Positions 1-7,377 of a stretch of DNA of 12,961 nucleotides are shown piece after piece (the stretch's first letter is position 1; the number at the start of each line of letters is the position of its first letter). The notes beneath the pieces are model-generated. The model was not told the DNA's origin. It worked only from the letters and a program-made list of their open reading frames with translations, and did not search any database. This DNA is from Firmicutes bacterium CAG:341 (GTDB lineage: Bacteria; Bacillota; Clostridia; Oscillospirales; Acutalibacteraceae), in the NCBI GenBank assembly GCA_000434995.1, contig FR895330.1, forward strand, positions 1-12,961, read 5' to 3'. A program made the translations under genes and the position numbers.

Positions 1-32
1 AGGCTGGGATTCTACCATTGAACTACACCCGC
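1..32 (-). tRNA. partial tRNA, probably tRNA-Gly (5' half only)
   Basis: The reverse complement begins GCGGGTG (7-nt acceptor strand), TA, then a D-arm GTTC-AATGGTA-GAAT with the GG of the D-loop. It continues through the 5' strand of the anticodon stem to the C32-T33 positions. The window ends right there, so the anticodon (positions 34-36) is not visible. The acceptor and D-arm match the usual Firmicute tRNA-Gly pattern, hence the amino-acid guess. A consensus promoter lies directly upstream and leaves only a short leader. Identity as a tRNA is well supported; glycine is inferred from similarity. Confidence 0.85.
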
Positions 33-47
33 GTTACAACGCTCATT

Positions 48-76
48 ATTATACATAACGAGCGATGAAATGTCAA
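48..76 (-). promoter_or_regulatory. perfect-consensus sigma-70/sigma-A promoter for the tRNA
   Basis: On the minus strand TTGACA (76-71) is followed by exactly 17 nt and then TATAAT (53-48). Both hexamers are exact matches to consensus. Transcription should start near 41-42, about 10 nt before the mature tRNA 5' end at 32. Such strong promoters are typical of stable RNA genes. The -35 lies only 14 nt past the stop codon of the clpE-like gene. Confidence 0.9.
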
Positions 77-90
77 GTCTTTTTTGTAAT

Positions 91-2421
91 TTAATTTATT
101 TTAATTTTTATTTCGTCATTTTGAGTTGAAATTGCAAGTGTTTTAATATCTTCATCTTGGTTGAAAACTATTGCATTTGCAAGCTTTTCTTCAATATCAC
201 GCCTTACACAATCGCGAAGTCCCCTTGCATTTTTCTTGGAGCCAAATGCTTTTTTTGCAAGATAAACAGGAACACTTTCGTCATAAGTCATAGTAATAGC
301 TTTATCCTTAAGGCTTTCAACAAGTTCATCAAGCATAAGTTTTGCAATCTTTTCAAAATTATCGTGAGTAAGTTGGTTGAAAATAACAACCTCATCTACC
401 CTACCCAAAAATTCAGGGCGAAGAAAACGCTCAAGAGCTTTCATTGTAACTTCTGCGTTAATATCATTTGCAGTTTTATTAAAGCCTAATGATGCAGAAT
501 CAGTTGAGCCGGCATTAGAAGTCATAATAATAATTGTATTTTCAAAATTAACATTTCTTCCCTGTGCATCGGTAATTCTGCCCTCATCAAGAATTTGAAG
601 AAGAATGTTAAGCACATCTTTATGTGCTTTTTCAATTTCATCAAAAAGAATAATGCTGTAAGGCTTGCGTCTCACTTTTTCAGTAAGTTGGCCTGCATCA
701 TCATATCCCACATAACCCGGAGGCGAACCGATAATACGCGATACGCTGAATTTTTCCATAAATTCGCTCATATCAAGGCGAATGAGATTATCAGGGCTGT
801 CAAAAAGACTGTCTGCAAGTCTTTTAACAAGTTCGGTTTTGCCGACACCGGTAGGACCTACAAAAATAAATGACTGCGGTCTTTTTTTCGGGCTGATGTT
901 TACTCTGCCCCTGCGTACAGCATTGGCAACCTTTTCTATTGCAACATCCTGACCGATGATATGCTCTTTTAATTCATTTTCAAGATTTGCAAGCTTTTTA
1001 ACATCATTTTGCTCAATTTTAGTAGCTGGAATTCCGGTCCAAAGTGAAATAACTTTAGCTAAATCAGCCTCTAAAACTTGATTATCGGCTGCTTTTTCCT
1101 TGAGTTCAGCCAACTTCTCATCAAGCTGCAAAACTTCGCTCTTAAGCTTTGTAACAAGCTCATAATCTATTTCTTCATTCTCTTCAGGATTAGAAAGATT
1201 ATCTATATTTGTTTCTAACAGATTTTTGCGTTCAAGTGCCATCTGATATTGGCTGATAGCAGGATTGCGCAAATTCGCACTTGTACAGCTTTCATCAAGC
1301 AAATCAATAGCTTTATCAGGAAGATACCTGTCAGTCACATATCTTTCTGACATAGTAACAGCTTTATAGACTAATGAATCGGAAATCTGAACCTTGTGGT
1401 AATCTTCATAATAGCCTTTAATTCCTACAAGCATTTTATATGCATCGTCAATAGAAGGTTCTTCAACTTTAATAGGCTGAAATCTTCTTTCAAGCGCTGC
1501 ATCTTTTTCTATATATTTTCTGTATTCATTAAAAGTTGTTGCACCGATAACCTGAATTTCTCCGCGTGAAAGTGCCGGCTTAAGAATATTTGCGGCATTC
1601 ATAGTTCCCTCTGAATCGCCTGTGCCTACAAGATTATGCACTTCATCAATAAATAAAATTATATTGCCCTCGTGCTTAACTTCATCAACAAGACCTTTAA
1701 TTCTACCTTCAAACTGGCCCCTAAATTGCGTACCGGCAACAAGTGCAGTAAGGTCAAGAAGATAAATTTCTTTATCTGCAAGACGAGCAGGAACTTCACC
1801 CTTTGCAATCTTAATAGCAAGGCCCTCGGCAATAGCTGTTTTACCTACACCCGGTTCACCGATAAGGCAAGGGTTATTTTTAGTTCTTCTGCAAAGGATT
1901 TGAATCGCACGGGAAATTTCATTTTCACGGCCGATTATATTATCTATTTTGCCCTGTTTTGCACGGTCAGTAAGATTGGTACAATAAGTATTAAGGAACT
2001 TTCTTGAATCATCCTTACCGTTTTTCTTTCCTCTTTTACGCTTTTTACCGCTTGAATCTTTAACTTGATTTGCAAGTTCATCATTATCAACTTCATCATT
2101 AGTTGAAAGCGCACCGTTAATTAAATCGGAAAAAGGCATAGTTTGGGCGCCGTCAAAATTCTCGGGATTAAACATTTCACCCAAGCTATCCATATCAAAA
2201 TCGCCCATATTTTCCATAAGGTTTGCCATTTGCTCTGATGCAGCTTCAATTTCTTCATCGGAAATGCCAAGCTTATCAATCATTTGATTGATAGAGCCTA
2301 TATTGAGTTCCCTTGCGCATTTAATGCAAAGTCCCTCCGGTGTAACCTTATCATTTTCCATTTTTTGAATAAACACAACCGCAGGTCTTTCACCGCAGCG
2401 TGAACACATTTGTTGTTTCAT
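91..2421 (-). CDS. clpE: ClpE/ClpC-type Hsp100 AAA+ unfoldase with N-terminal zinc finger
   Basis: This is a cytoplasmic ATP-dependent unfoldase that probably feeds substrates to ClpP (776 aa). A zinc finger with C6-x2-C9 and C32-x2-C35 opens the protein. It is followed by an acidic stretch (about 55-120) and a basic linker (about 126-138), in place of the double Clp N-domain of ClpC. The first AAA+ module has Walker A GEPGVGKT (188-195), Walker B ILFIDE (255-260) and an ERR arginine finger (311-313). A short UVR-like helical region lies at about 395-445. The second module has GPTGVGKT (522-529), IILFDE (590-595) and GR at 673-674. An LGF tripeptide (645-647) sits where ClpP-binding loops carry [LIV]GF. 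The zinc finger and missing N-domain favour ClpE over ClpC, though the protein is longer than B. subtilis ClpE. The start has an AGGTGA site just upstream. It is the last gene of the operon, 26 nt after pgsA. No ctsR, mcsA/mcsB or clpP is present in the window. Confidence 0.93.
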   Translation of the reverse strand: MKQQMCSRCGERPAVVFIQKMENDKVTPEGLCIKCARELNIGSINQMIDKLGISDEEIEAASEQMANLMENMGDFDMDSLGEMFNPENFDGAQTMPFSDLINGALSTNDEVDNDELANQVKDSSGKKRKRGKKNGKDDSRKFLNTYCTNLTDRAKQGKIDNIIGRENEISRAIQILCRRTKNNPCLIGEPGVGKTAIAEGLAIKIAKGEVPARLADKEIYLLDLTALVAGTQFRGQFEGRIKGLVDEVKHEGNIILFIDEVHNLVGTGDSEGTMNAANILKPALSRGEIQVIGATTFNEYRKYIEKDAALERRFQPIKVEEPSIDDAYKMLVGIKGYYEDYHKVQISDSLVYKAVTMSERYVTDRYLPDKAIDLLDESCTSANLRNPAISQYQMALERKNLLETNIDNLSNPEENEEIDYELVTKLKSEVLQLDEKLAELKEKAADNQVLEADLAKVISLWTGIPATKIEQNDVKKLANLENELKEHIIGQDVAIEKVANAVRRGRVNISPKKRPQSFIFVGPTGVGKTELVKRLADSLFDSPDNLIRLDMSEFMEKFSVSRIIGSPPGYVGYDDAGQLTEKVRRKPYSIILFDEIEKAHKDVLNILLQILDEGRITDAQGRNVNFENTIIIMTSNAGSTDSASLGFNKTANDINAEVTMKALERFLRPEFLGRVDEVVIFNQLTHDNFEKIAKLMLDELVESLKDKAITMTYDESVPVYLAKKAFGSKKNARGLRDCVRRDIEEKLANAIVFNQDEDIKTLAISTQNDEIKIKIN

Positions 2422-2447
2422 TAAATCACCTCGTGTTAGGCAGTTGA

Positions 2448-3089
2448 TTATTTTTCAGAAGAATTGCTCTGTTTTTTATTTTCCTTAAGTTGACGAATAA
2501 AGCCCGGTGCATAACCAAAAAGAGATGCAAAAGCAAGAATTGCGGAAATAATAACCATAATCATAATAACGGTATTATTAAGTTCCAAGCCTTTAAACAA
2601 ATCTATTGAAAGAAGTGCACCGTTAGGACCTATTGCAATAATGGTAATCATAAAGGTATAAAATACAACAGTTGCAAGTTTGCCCCACACTTCGGCAGCA
2701 ACAGGGCGCATACCTTTAGCCATAAGTATACCGGCGCATATAACCATAAGCAATTCCTTAAATATAAAAAGGAATAATATATATTTAAGCGGACCATCCC
2801 AAAACTTAACAAGTAATATAATAACAATAGCTATCTGTGACAGTTTATCTGCAATAGGGTCAAGAATTTTGCCGAGATTTGACACCATATTGAATTTTCT
2901 TGCAATTTTGCCATCAAACACATCTGTAAGTGCTGCCACAATCATAGTTATAAATGCGGCTATGTACTGCTCTTTAACAAAAAGAACCGTGAATACAGGT
3001 ATAAGTGCAATTCTGATAAAGCAAAGCCAGTTAGGAATTGTATTCCAATTTTCAAAAAGGTCTTTTACATTTTCATTAAACTTACTCAT
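2448..3089 (-). CDS. pgsA: CDP-diacylglycerol--glycerol-3-phosphate 3-phosphatidyltransferase
   Basis: PgsA is an integral membrane enzyme. It makes phosphatidylglycerol-phosphate from CDP-diacylglycerol and glycerol-3-phosphate, the committed step to phosphatidylglycerol and cardiolipin. The complete CDP-alcohol phosphotransferase signature is visible: D56-x2-D59-G60-x2-A63-R64-x8-G73-x3-D77-x3-D81. Hydrophobic segments at about 25-55, 82-95, 102-124, 138-153 and 172-192 fit the multi-span fold. The N-terminal NIPN-like stretch (NTIPNWLCFIRI, 16-27) is also typical of PgsA. The length of 213 aa is slightly above the usual 180-200, with a polar C-terminal tail. The start has a very strong AAGGAGG site 7 nt upstream, which overlaps the stop of the CvpA-like gene. 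The clpE-like gene follows after 26 nt. Confidence 0.95.
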   Translation of the reverse strand: MSKFNENVKDLFENWNTIPNWLCFIRIALIPVFTVLFVKEQYIAAFITMIVAALTDVFDGKIARKFNMVSNLGKILDPIADKLSQIAIVIILLVKFWDGPLKYILFLFIFKELLMVICAGILMAKGMRPVAAEVWGKLATVVFYTFMITIIAIGPNGALLSIDLFKGLELNNTVIMIMVIISAILAFASLFGYAPGFIRQLKENKKQSNSSEK

Positions 3090-3096
3090 AGTTTAG

Positions 3097-3103
3097 CCTC
3101 CTT
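3097..3103 (-). promoter_or_regulatory. strong ribosome binding site of pgsA
   Basis: AAGGAGG on the minus strand lies 7 nt before the pgsA ATG and overlaps the TAA stop of the upstream CvpA-like gene (3104-3102). It is the best Shine-Dalgarno match in the operon and settles the pgsA start. Confidence 0.85.
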
Positions 3104-3767
3104 ATATTAAAGGGTTGAATTTATTTATAAAATCAATAATCACACTGCCTTTAAGCTGTGTAACAAAATTATTTTGAACTGTTATAATATCAAGTATAAA
3201 TTTTGAGATTGAAGATAAAACCAGAACATATGCACCCGATTTCACCAAACCGAAAACTCCGCCGAAGAAACTGTTTGTTTTATGAAGCGGTAATTTTTTC
3301 TTTTTCCTTATCTTTATAGCTAAAGAAAGTATTATACCTGTTATTACATAAAAAAGTATAAAAGTCAATAGAATTAAAAGTATTTTAATAATTTCTTGAA
3401 CAATAGGACAAAGAATATTATCAGTTATATAAACCGAAGCTGTGTTAGTGTTAACCAAATTGATTGATTTAATAAGGGATTTATCCTTAAATAAAAACGA
3501 AAATGTGCTTGTAATTGATTTTAAATTTTGCACAAAATCGTTTATCTCATTAGATTGAGATAATTTATCGTTAACATATTTTAAAACATACTGCCTTATA
3601 TAATTTTTATATATTATTTCATTATAGTTATTTCCTACGAAAAAGGAAAGCGGTATTGAAACAATAAAACGCAAAGCAGATAAAAGCGAAATTAAAAGCC
3701 CTCGCTTTATACCCACAAACACGGTAAGGGCAATAAGCACAATCAGTGACAAATCTACCAAATTCAT
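3102..3767 (-). CDS. CvpA-family integral membrane protein
   Basis: This 221-aa membrane protein resembles the CvpA (colicin V production) family. The biochemical role of that family is unsettled; its members have been linked to secretion and envelope stress. Visible family marks are an N-terminal hydrophobic helix (about 4-20) ending in GIKRGLL (19-25), and a later NSFFGGVFGLVKSG segment (165-178) followed by a hydrophobic helix to about 190. The latter matches the N-x-x-x-G-x-x-x-G-x-x-K-G pattern of CvpA. Further hydrophobic stretches lie at about 27-45 and 122-152, and a basic KIRKKKK loop (152-158) is probably cytoplasmic. The start ATG overlaps the stop of the preceding gene by one base (TAATG), so translation is probably coupled. 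CvpA next to pgsA and a propeller-like anchor suggests an envelope role, which is inference. Confidence 0.8.
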   Translation of the reverse strand: MNLVDLSLIVLIALTVFVGIKRGLLISLLSALRFIVSIPLSFFVGNNYNEIIYKNYIRQYVLKYVNDKLSQSNEINDFVQNLKSITSTFSFLFKDKSLIKSINLVNTNTASVYITDNILCPIVQEIIKILLILLTFILFYVITGIILSLAIKIRKKKKLPLHKTNSFFGGVFGLVKSGAYVLVLSSISKFILDIITVQNNFVTQLKGSVIIDFINKFNPLI

Positions 3768-4963
3768 TATTTACCACTCTCGTTTCTGTCAATAAGTGAT
3801 TGCCTATGAACGAAAATTGATGAACCCATTTGGCAAATTGATTTTACCGAATCATCAACAACAATTTTTTTCTTTTGTTTCATATTTCCGAGAGAATAAG
3901 TAATAATGTTACTGTCAGTCAAAACACTTACCACACTTGAAGAAGCCGACACACAGCGAATATTACCGTTAACCGTTGTTTGCGATTTTGTACTTCCCCC
4001 GCCCTTTACTCTGACAAGCGTATTTTCAGTCGAATTACTATAACTGTTGCAAGCTAAAATAAGTTCGTTTGACGGAGTATAAGTATAATATACAGTATTG
4101 ATTTTACCGCATTCAAGCACATCTTTAAGCTTTTTTTGATTTGAAACTATACCTACATAGTTATCGGCAACAACATATAAATTATCCCCGTTATATTTTA
4201 AATCAACAACATTGCAATTAGGCAAATCGAAATCAGCTTTTGGTTTATCCACACCGATATTCATTGTATAAAGTTTAGATTTAAGCTGGGCATTTTTACT
4301 GTTAACTGCCACAAATGCGATTTTGCTGCCGCTGTTATTTATTGCAACATCTACAATATAACCGTAATTTAAATCATAACTTAATTTTTTATCAAGTGAT
4401 TTATTATAAACAGTTATGTTACAAAGCTTATCACCCGAAAGTGAAGCAATAACAACATTGCCGTTTTTAGCGACATCACCGCAAAGAATATCACCCATAG
4501 CTTCATGCTCATATACATTTTCACTTACATTATCAAGGCGCATTTTTTTATCACCCTGGTCAATTATAAGCGAATATATGCCCGAACTTTTTAATACCGG
4601 ATTTGAATATCCGTGGTCAAATGTATACTTTGCAACCGCTCTTTTTGAATCAAGAATTGTAAAGCTTGTAGGAGTTAAAACACCGAGTTTATTATTTATA
4701 TTTTTTACAACAACATTTTGTGATGAATCAAGATTGTAAGGATAATTATTTTTATTTATATCCTGTGAAACAGAAATTTTACCGTTTGAATCCGTAAAAT
4801 GCTCTTTTACTGTGTTAATGTTGATTTCGCAGATTTTCATTACAACCAAAATTGCAACAATAATTGCTATAATAATCCAAATAATTGTTTTATTCTTCTT
4901 ATCCTTTTTCGCTTTCAGTTCTTTTTTATGCATTTCACGCTGATTGCCTGCCAATTTCAACAC
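3767..4963 (-). CDS. membrane-anchored propeller-like protein of unknown function
   Basis: I do not recognise a characterised function. The protein (398 aa as drawn) has a lysine-rich N-terminus (12-25), one hydrophobic helix (about 27-43) and a large domain that should face outside by the positive-inside rule. From about 75 on it shows repeated short beta-strand blocks with hydrophobic/polar alternation (for example VVKNINNKLGVLT, GYIVDVAINNSGSKIAFVAV, NLYVVADNYVGIVS, SVVSVLTDSNIITYSLG). These suggest a WD40/PQQ-like beta-propeller without a clear catalytic motif. It may belong to a Clostridia-specific DUF family (I think of DUF5711, from memory, unverified). The start is uncertain. GTG at 4963 overlaps the AGGCAGG site, TTG at 4954 is spaced 8 nt from it, and ATG at 4933 is the next option. 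It sits 4 nt after truA and is coupled by TAATG to the CvpA-like gene. Confidence 0.75.
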   Translation of the reverse strand: MLKLAGNQREMHKKELKAKKDKKNKTIIWIIIAIIVAILVVMKICEININTVKEHFTDSNGKISVSQDINKNNYPYNLDSSQNVVVKNINNKLGVLTPTSFTILDSKRAVAKYTFDHGYSNPVLKSSGIYSLIIDQGDKKMRLDNVSENVYEHEAMGDILCGDVAKNGNVVIASLSGDKLCNITVYNKSLDKKLSYDLNYGYIVDVAINNSGSKIAFVAVNSKNAQLKSKLYTMNIGVDKPKADFDLPNCNVVDLKYNGDNLYVVADNYVGIVSNQKKLKDVLECGKINTVYYTYTPSNELILACNSYSNSTENTLVRVKGGGSTKSQTTVNGNIRCVSASSSVVSVLTDSNIITYSLGNMKQKKKIVVDDSVKSICQMGSSIFVHRQSLIDRNESGK

Positions 4964-4967
4964 CTGC

Positions 4968-5702
4968 CTAATAATTGATTTTGTTTAAATAAAGGCCCTG
5001 CGGCGGCGCAGTTTTTCCTGCACGCTTACGCTGTTTTGAAAAAATAACATCTTTCAGTTCACCTTTTTTTATTTTACCTTCCGAAACAAACAAGAGAGTG
5101 CCAACCATAATTCTAACCATATTATATAGAAATCCGTCAGCCTCAACCTTAAAATATATCATATCCCCTTCGCGCCAAACCTTAAAGGATTTGACATTGC
5201 GAACGGTATCTTCAACATCGCTTTTAGATGAGCAAAAGCCTGAATAATCGTGTTTGCCAACAAAAGCCTGTGCTTCATCGTTAAGATAACCGGCGTCAAT
5301 TTCACGCCTGTAATAATAAGCATACTTGGGCAAAAAAGCATTAGGTCTTTTACCGTTATAAAGTTTATAAACATATTCCTTCGACTTACAGGAATATCGC
5401 GGGTGGAAATCATCATCGCATTCTTCACAATCAACAACCGCAATATCATTCGGCAATTTTGAATTAAGTGCCATAATTACACCCTCGTTCGATATATTCA
5501 TATCGGTTTTAAGGGTAAGAACATACATATTTGCGTGAACAAAAGAATCTGTCCTGCTACAGCCTATAACATCGAGCCTTTTTAAAAATACTTTTTCCAC
5601 AGCATTTTGAAACACTTCCTGCACGGTTACAGCATTTTTTTGCACCTGCCAGCCATGATAATTTGAACCGTCATATTGAATTGTAATTTTCAAATTTCTC
5701 AT
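4968..5702 (-). CDS. truA: tRNA pseudouridine(38-40) synthase TruA
   Basis: TruA converts uridines 38-40 in the tRNA anticodon arm to pseudouridine. At 244 aa the length is normal. The catalytic aspartate is D52 in the block G47-C-S-R-T-D52-S-F-V-H-A57; the usual block is GRTDAGVHA. The conserved tyrosine region is KEYVYKL (108-114). The C-terminal half carries FLYNMVRIMVGTLL (191-204) and AGKTAPPQGLYL (228-239), both hallmark TruA motifs. F54 takes the place of the glycine that usually follows the catalytic Asp by two positions. The start overlaps the stop of ecfT by 4 nt (ATGA) and has no clear Shine-Dalgarno, so translational coupling to ecfT is likely. The ecfA1-ecfA2-ecfT-truA order is a familiar Firmicute module. 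Confidence 0.95.
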   Translation of the reverse strand: MRNLKITIQYDGSNYHGWQVQKNAVTVQEVFQNAVEKVFLKRLDVIGCSRTDSFVHANMYVLTLKTDMNISNEGVIMALNSKLPNDIAVVDCEECDDDFHPRYSCKSKEYVYKLYNGKRPNAFLPKYAYYYRREIDAGYLNDEAQAFVGKHDYSGFCSSKSDVEDTVRNVKSFKVWREGDMIYFKVEADGFLYNMVRIMVGTLLFVSEGKIKKGELKDVIFSKQRKRAGKTAPPQGLYLNKINY

Positions 5703-6511
5703 ATTACTTTAGTAAAAATAAAATTGAATGGCACCAAAAGCGCTATAAATATTATTACAGCTGCAAGAGAAATATAATCCCTTGCGTGAAATTTCATTAT
5801 CTTCATTTTAGTTCTTCCGTCACCGCCGCGGTAACAACGACATTCCATAGCATAAGCCAAATCATTAGCTCGCCTGAAAGCTGAAATAAAAAGCGGAATA
5901 AGAACAGGCACAAGGGCTTTTGCACGGTGAATAATTCCGCCCGATTCCATATCTGCACCGCGTGATTTTTGGGCAGACATAATTTTATCTATTTCTTCAA
6001 TTAAAGTAGGAATAAATCTAAGTGCAATAGTCATAGTCATTGAAATCGAATGTACATCAATCTTAAAAATTTTAAGCGGTTTCATAAGCCTTTCAAGACC
6101 ATCGGTGAGTTCGTTCGGTGATGTTGTATATGTTAAAAGCGAACTTATAACCACAAGAGTGATAATTCTGATTGCCATAAAAACAGCTGTCATTATACCC
6201 GACTGTGTAATTTTAAGCTTCCAAATTTGAACAAGCGGTTCACCCTTACCGTAAAACAAGTTTAATACTGCGGTAAAAGCAATGATTATTGCAAGTGGCT
6301 TAATACTTTTAAGCACTGTTTTAAACGGTATTTTAGAAACGAGAACAAGTACCGCAGTTGCCACCACAATTACTGCAAGCGATGGCAATGTTTTGCAAAT
6401 AAAAATTGCAACAATAAGCATAACCGTAAGGATTATTTTCATTCTTGCGTCCATTTTATGAACAACCGAATCACCCGGGAAATACTGCCCTATTGTAATA
6501 TCTGTAATCAA
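5699..6511 (-). CDS. ecfT: ECF transporter transmembrane component EcfT
   Basis: EcfT is the membrane scaffold of the energy-coupling factor transporter. It links the ATPase pair to interchangeable S components that bind vitamins or metals. The N-terminus TDITIGQYFPGDSVVHKMD is typical of the family. Hydrophobic segments lie at about 25-40, 43-59, 70-87, 103-127 and 246-264. Two cytoplasmic coupling helices carry the X-R-X motifs: S183-R184-G185 in AQKSRGAD and C224-R225-C226 in AMECRCYRGG. The usual sequence is ARG in both, so the arginines are kept while their neighbours differ. The start is TTG (6511-6509), supported by GGGAGG 9 nt upstream and by the family N-terminus; the next methionine (residue 20) would cut conserved sequence. 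The start overlaps the ecfA2 stop and the end overlaps the truA start. Confidence 0.93.
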   Translation of the reverse strand: MITDITIGQYFPGDSVVHKMDARMKIILTVMLIVAIFICKTLPSLAVIVVATAVLVLVSKIPFKTVLKSIKPLAIIIAFTAVLNLFYGKGEPLVQIWKLKITQSGIMTAVFMAIRIITLVVISSLLTYTTSPNELTDGLERLMKPLKIFKIDVHSISMTMTIALRFIPTLIEEIDKIMSAQKSRGADMESGGIIHRAKALVPVLIPLFISAFRRANDLAYAMECRCYRGGDGRTKMKIMKFHARDYISLAAVIIFIALLVPFNFIFTKVI

Positions 6512-7377
6512 TCAACAGCACCTCCCAATAATCTTTTATATTCCTCAACACCCTGCTCAACAGTGTAAATATCAGTTTTGCAATCCACACCTGAAGCTTT
6601 GAGTTTCAGAAAAATATCGGTAACTTCCGGAACATTAAGTCCCATTTCTTTAAGTTCCTCACCGTGAGAGTAAACTTCGTTAACACTGCCGCAAAATGCA
6701 ATCTCGCCCTTATTCATTACAATTACCTTTTTGCAAAGTTTGGCAACATCTTCCATTGAATGAGAAACAAACAAAACCGTATTACCCATTTGGCTTTGAT
6801 ATTCTTTAATAAGATTAAGAATTGTATCTCTGCCTTTTGGGTCAAGCCCGGCACAAGGTTCATCAAGTATAAGAACTTTAGGCTCCATAGCGATAATTGA
6901 AGCTATTGCCACACGCCTTTTTTGCCCGCCTGAAAGATCAAAAGGAGATTTTTTTGAATACTTTTCAAATGACAAGCCGACAAATTCCATACTTTTTCTT
7001 ATTCGTTCATCTATTTGAGCATCATCAAGGCCCATTTGCTTCGGGCCGAATGCAATTTCTTTATATACATCTTCTTCAAATATTTGATATTCGGGATACT
7101 GAAAGCAAAGTCCGACTGCAAAACGAACCTGCCTGATTTTTTTTCTATTCTCTTTAGTCCAAATATCTTCACCGTCAAGTATAACTTTACCGTTATGCGG
7201 TTCAAGAAGACCGTTTAAATGCTGGATAAGGGTTGATTTACCCGAACCTGTATGGCCTATAATTCCGATAAGGTCGCCTTTTTCAATTTCAAGGCTTACA
7301 TTATTGAGAGCCGAAGTTTGAAACGGAGTTCCGATACTGTAAAGATATTCAAGATTTTCGCAGACAAGAAACGCCAT
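6508..7377 (-). CDS. ecfA2: ECF transporter ATPase EcfA2
   Basis: EcfA2 is the second ATP-binding subunit of the ECF module and pairs with EcfA1 under EcfT (289 aa). Motifs in order are Walker A GHTGSGKST (41-49), the Q-loop region CFQYPEYQIFEEDV (91-104), the ABC signature LSGGQKRR (148-155), Walker B VLILDEP (168-174), D-loop AGLDP (176-180) and switch histidine H206 in VSHSMED. The FQYPEYQ form of the Q-loop and the C-terminal EGVEEY-like extension distinguish EcfA2 from EcfA1, whose Q-loop reads FQNPDNQ. The ATG abuts the ecfA1 stop (TAAATG), with GGAGG about 11 nt and AAAGG 3 nt upstream. It overlaps ecfT by 4 nt, in keeping with stoichiometric coupled translation. Confidence 0.95.
   Translation of the reverse strand: MAFLVCENLEYLYSIGTPFQTSALNNVSLEIEKGDLIGIIGHTGSGKSTLIQHLNGLLEPHNGKVILDGEDIWTKENRKKIRQVRFAVGLCFQYPEYQIFEEDVYKEIAFGPKQMGLDDAQIDERIRKSMEFVGLSFEKYSKKSPFDLSGGQKRRVAIASIIAMEPKVLILDEPCAGLDPKGRDTILNLIKEYQSQMGNTVLFVSHSMEDVAKLCKKVIVMNKGEIAFCGSVNEVYSHGEELKEMGLNVPEVTDIFLKLKASGVDCKTDIYTVEQGVEEYKRLLGGAVD
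6521..6526 (-). promoter_or_regulatory. ribosome binding site that fixes the TTG start of ecfT
   Basis: GGGAGG on the minus strand, inside the 3' end of ecfA2, lies 9 nt before the TTG at 6511-6509. No ATG or GTG is placed better for this site, so it supports a TTG start for ecfT. Confidence 0.7.

Noticed and set aside
2680..3096. 138-codon plus-strand open frame
   Set aside because: It is antisense to pgsA and shows no family features; the pgsA signature on the other strand explains the sequence.
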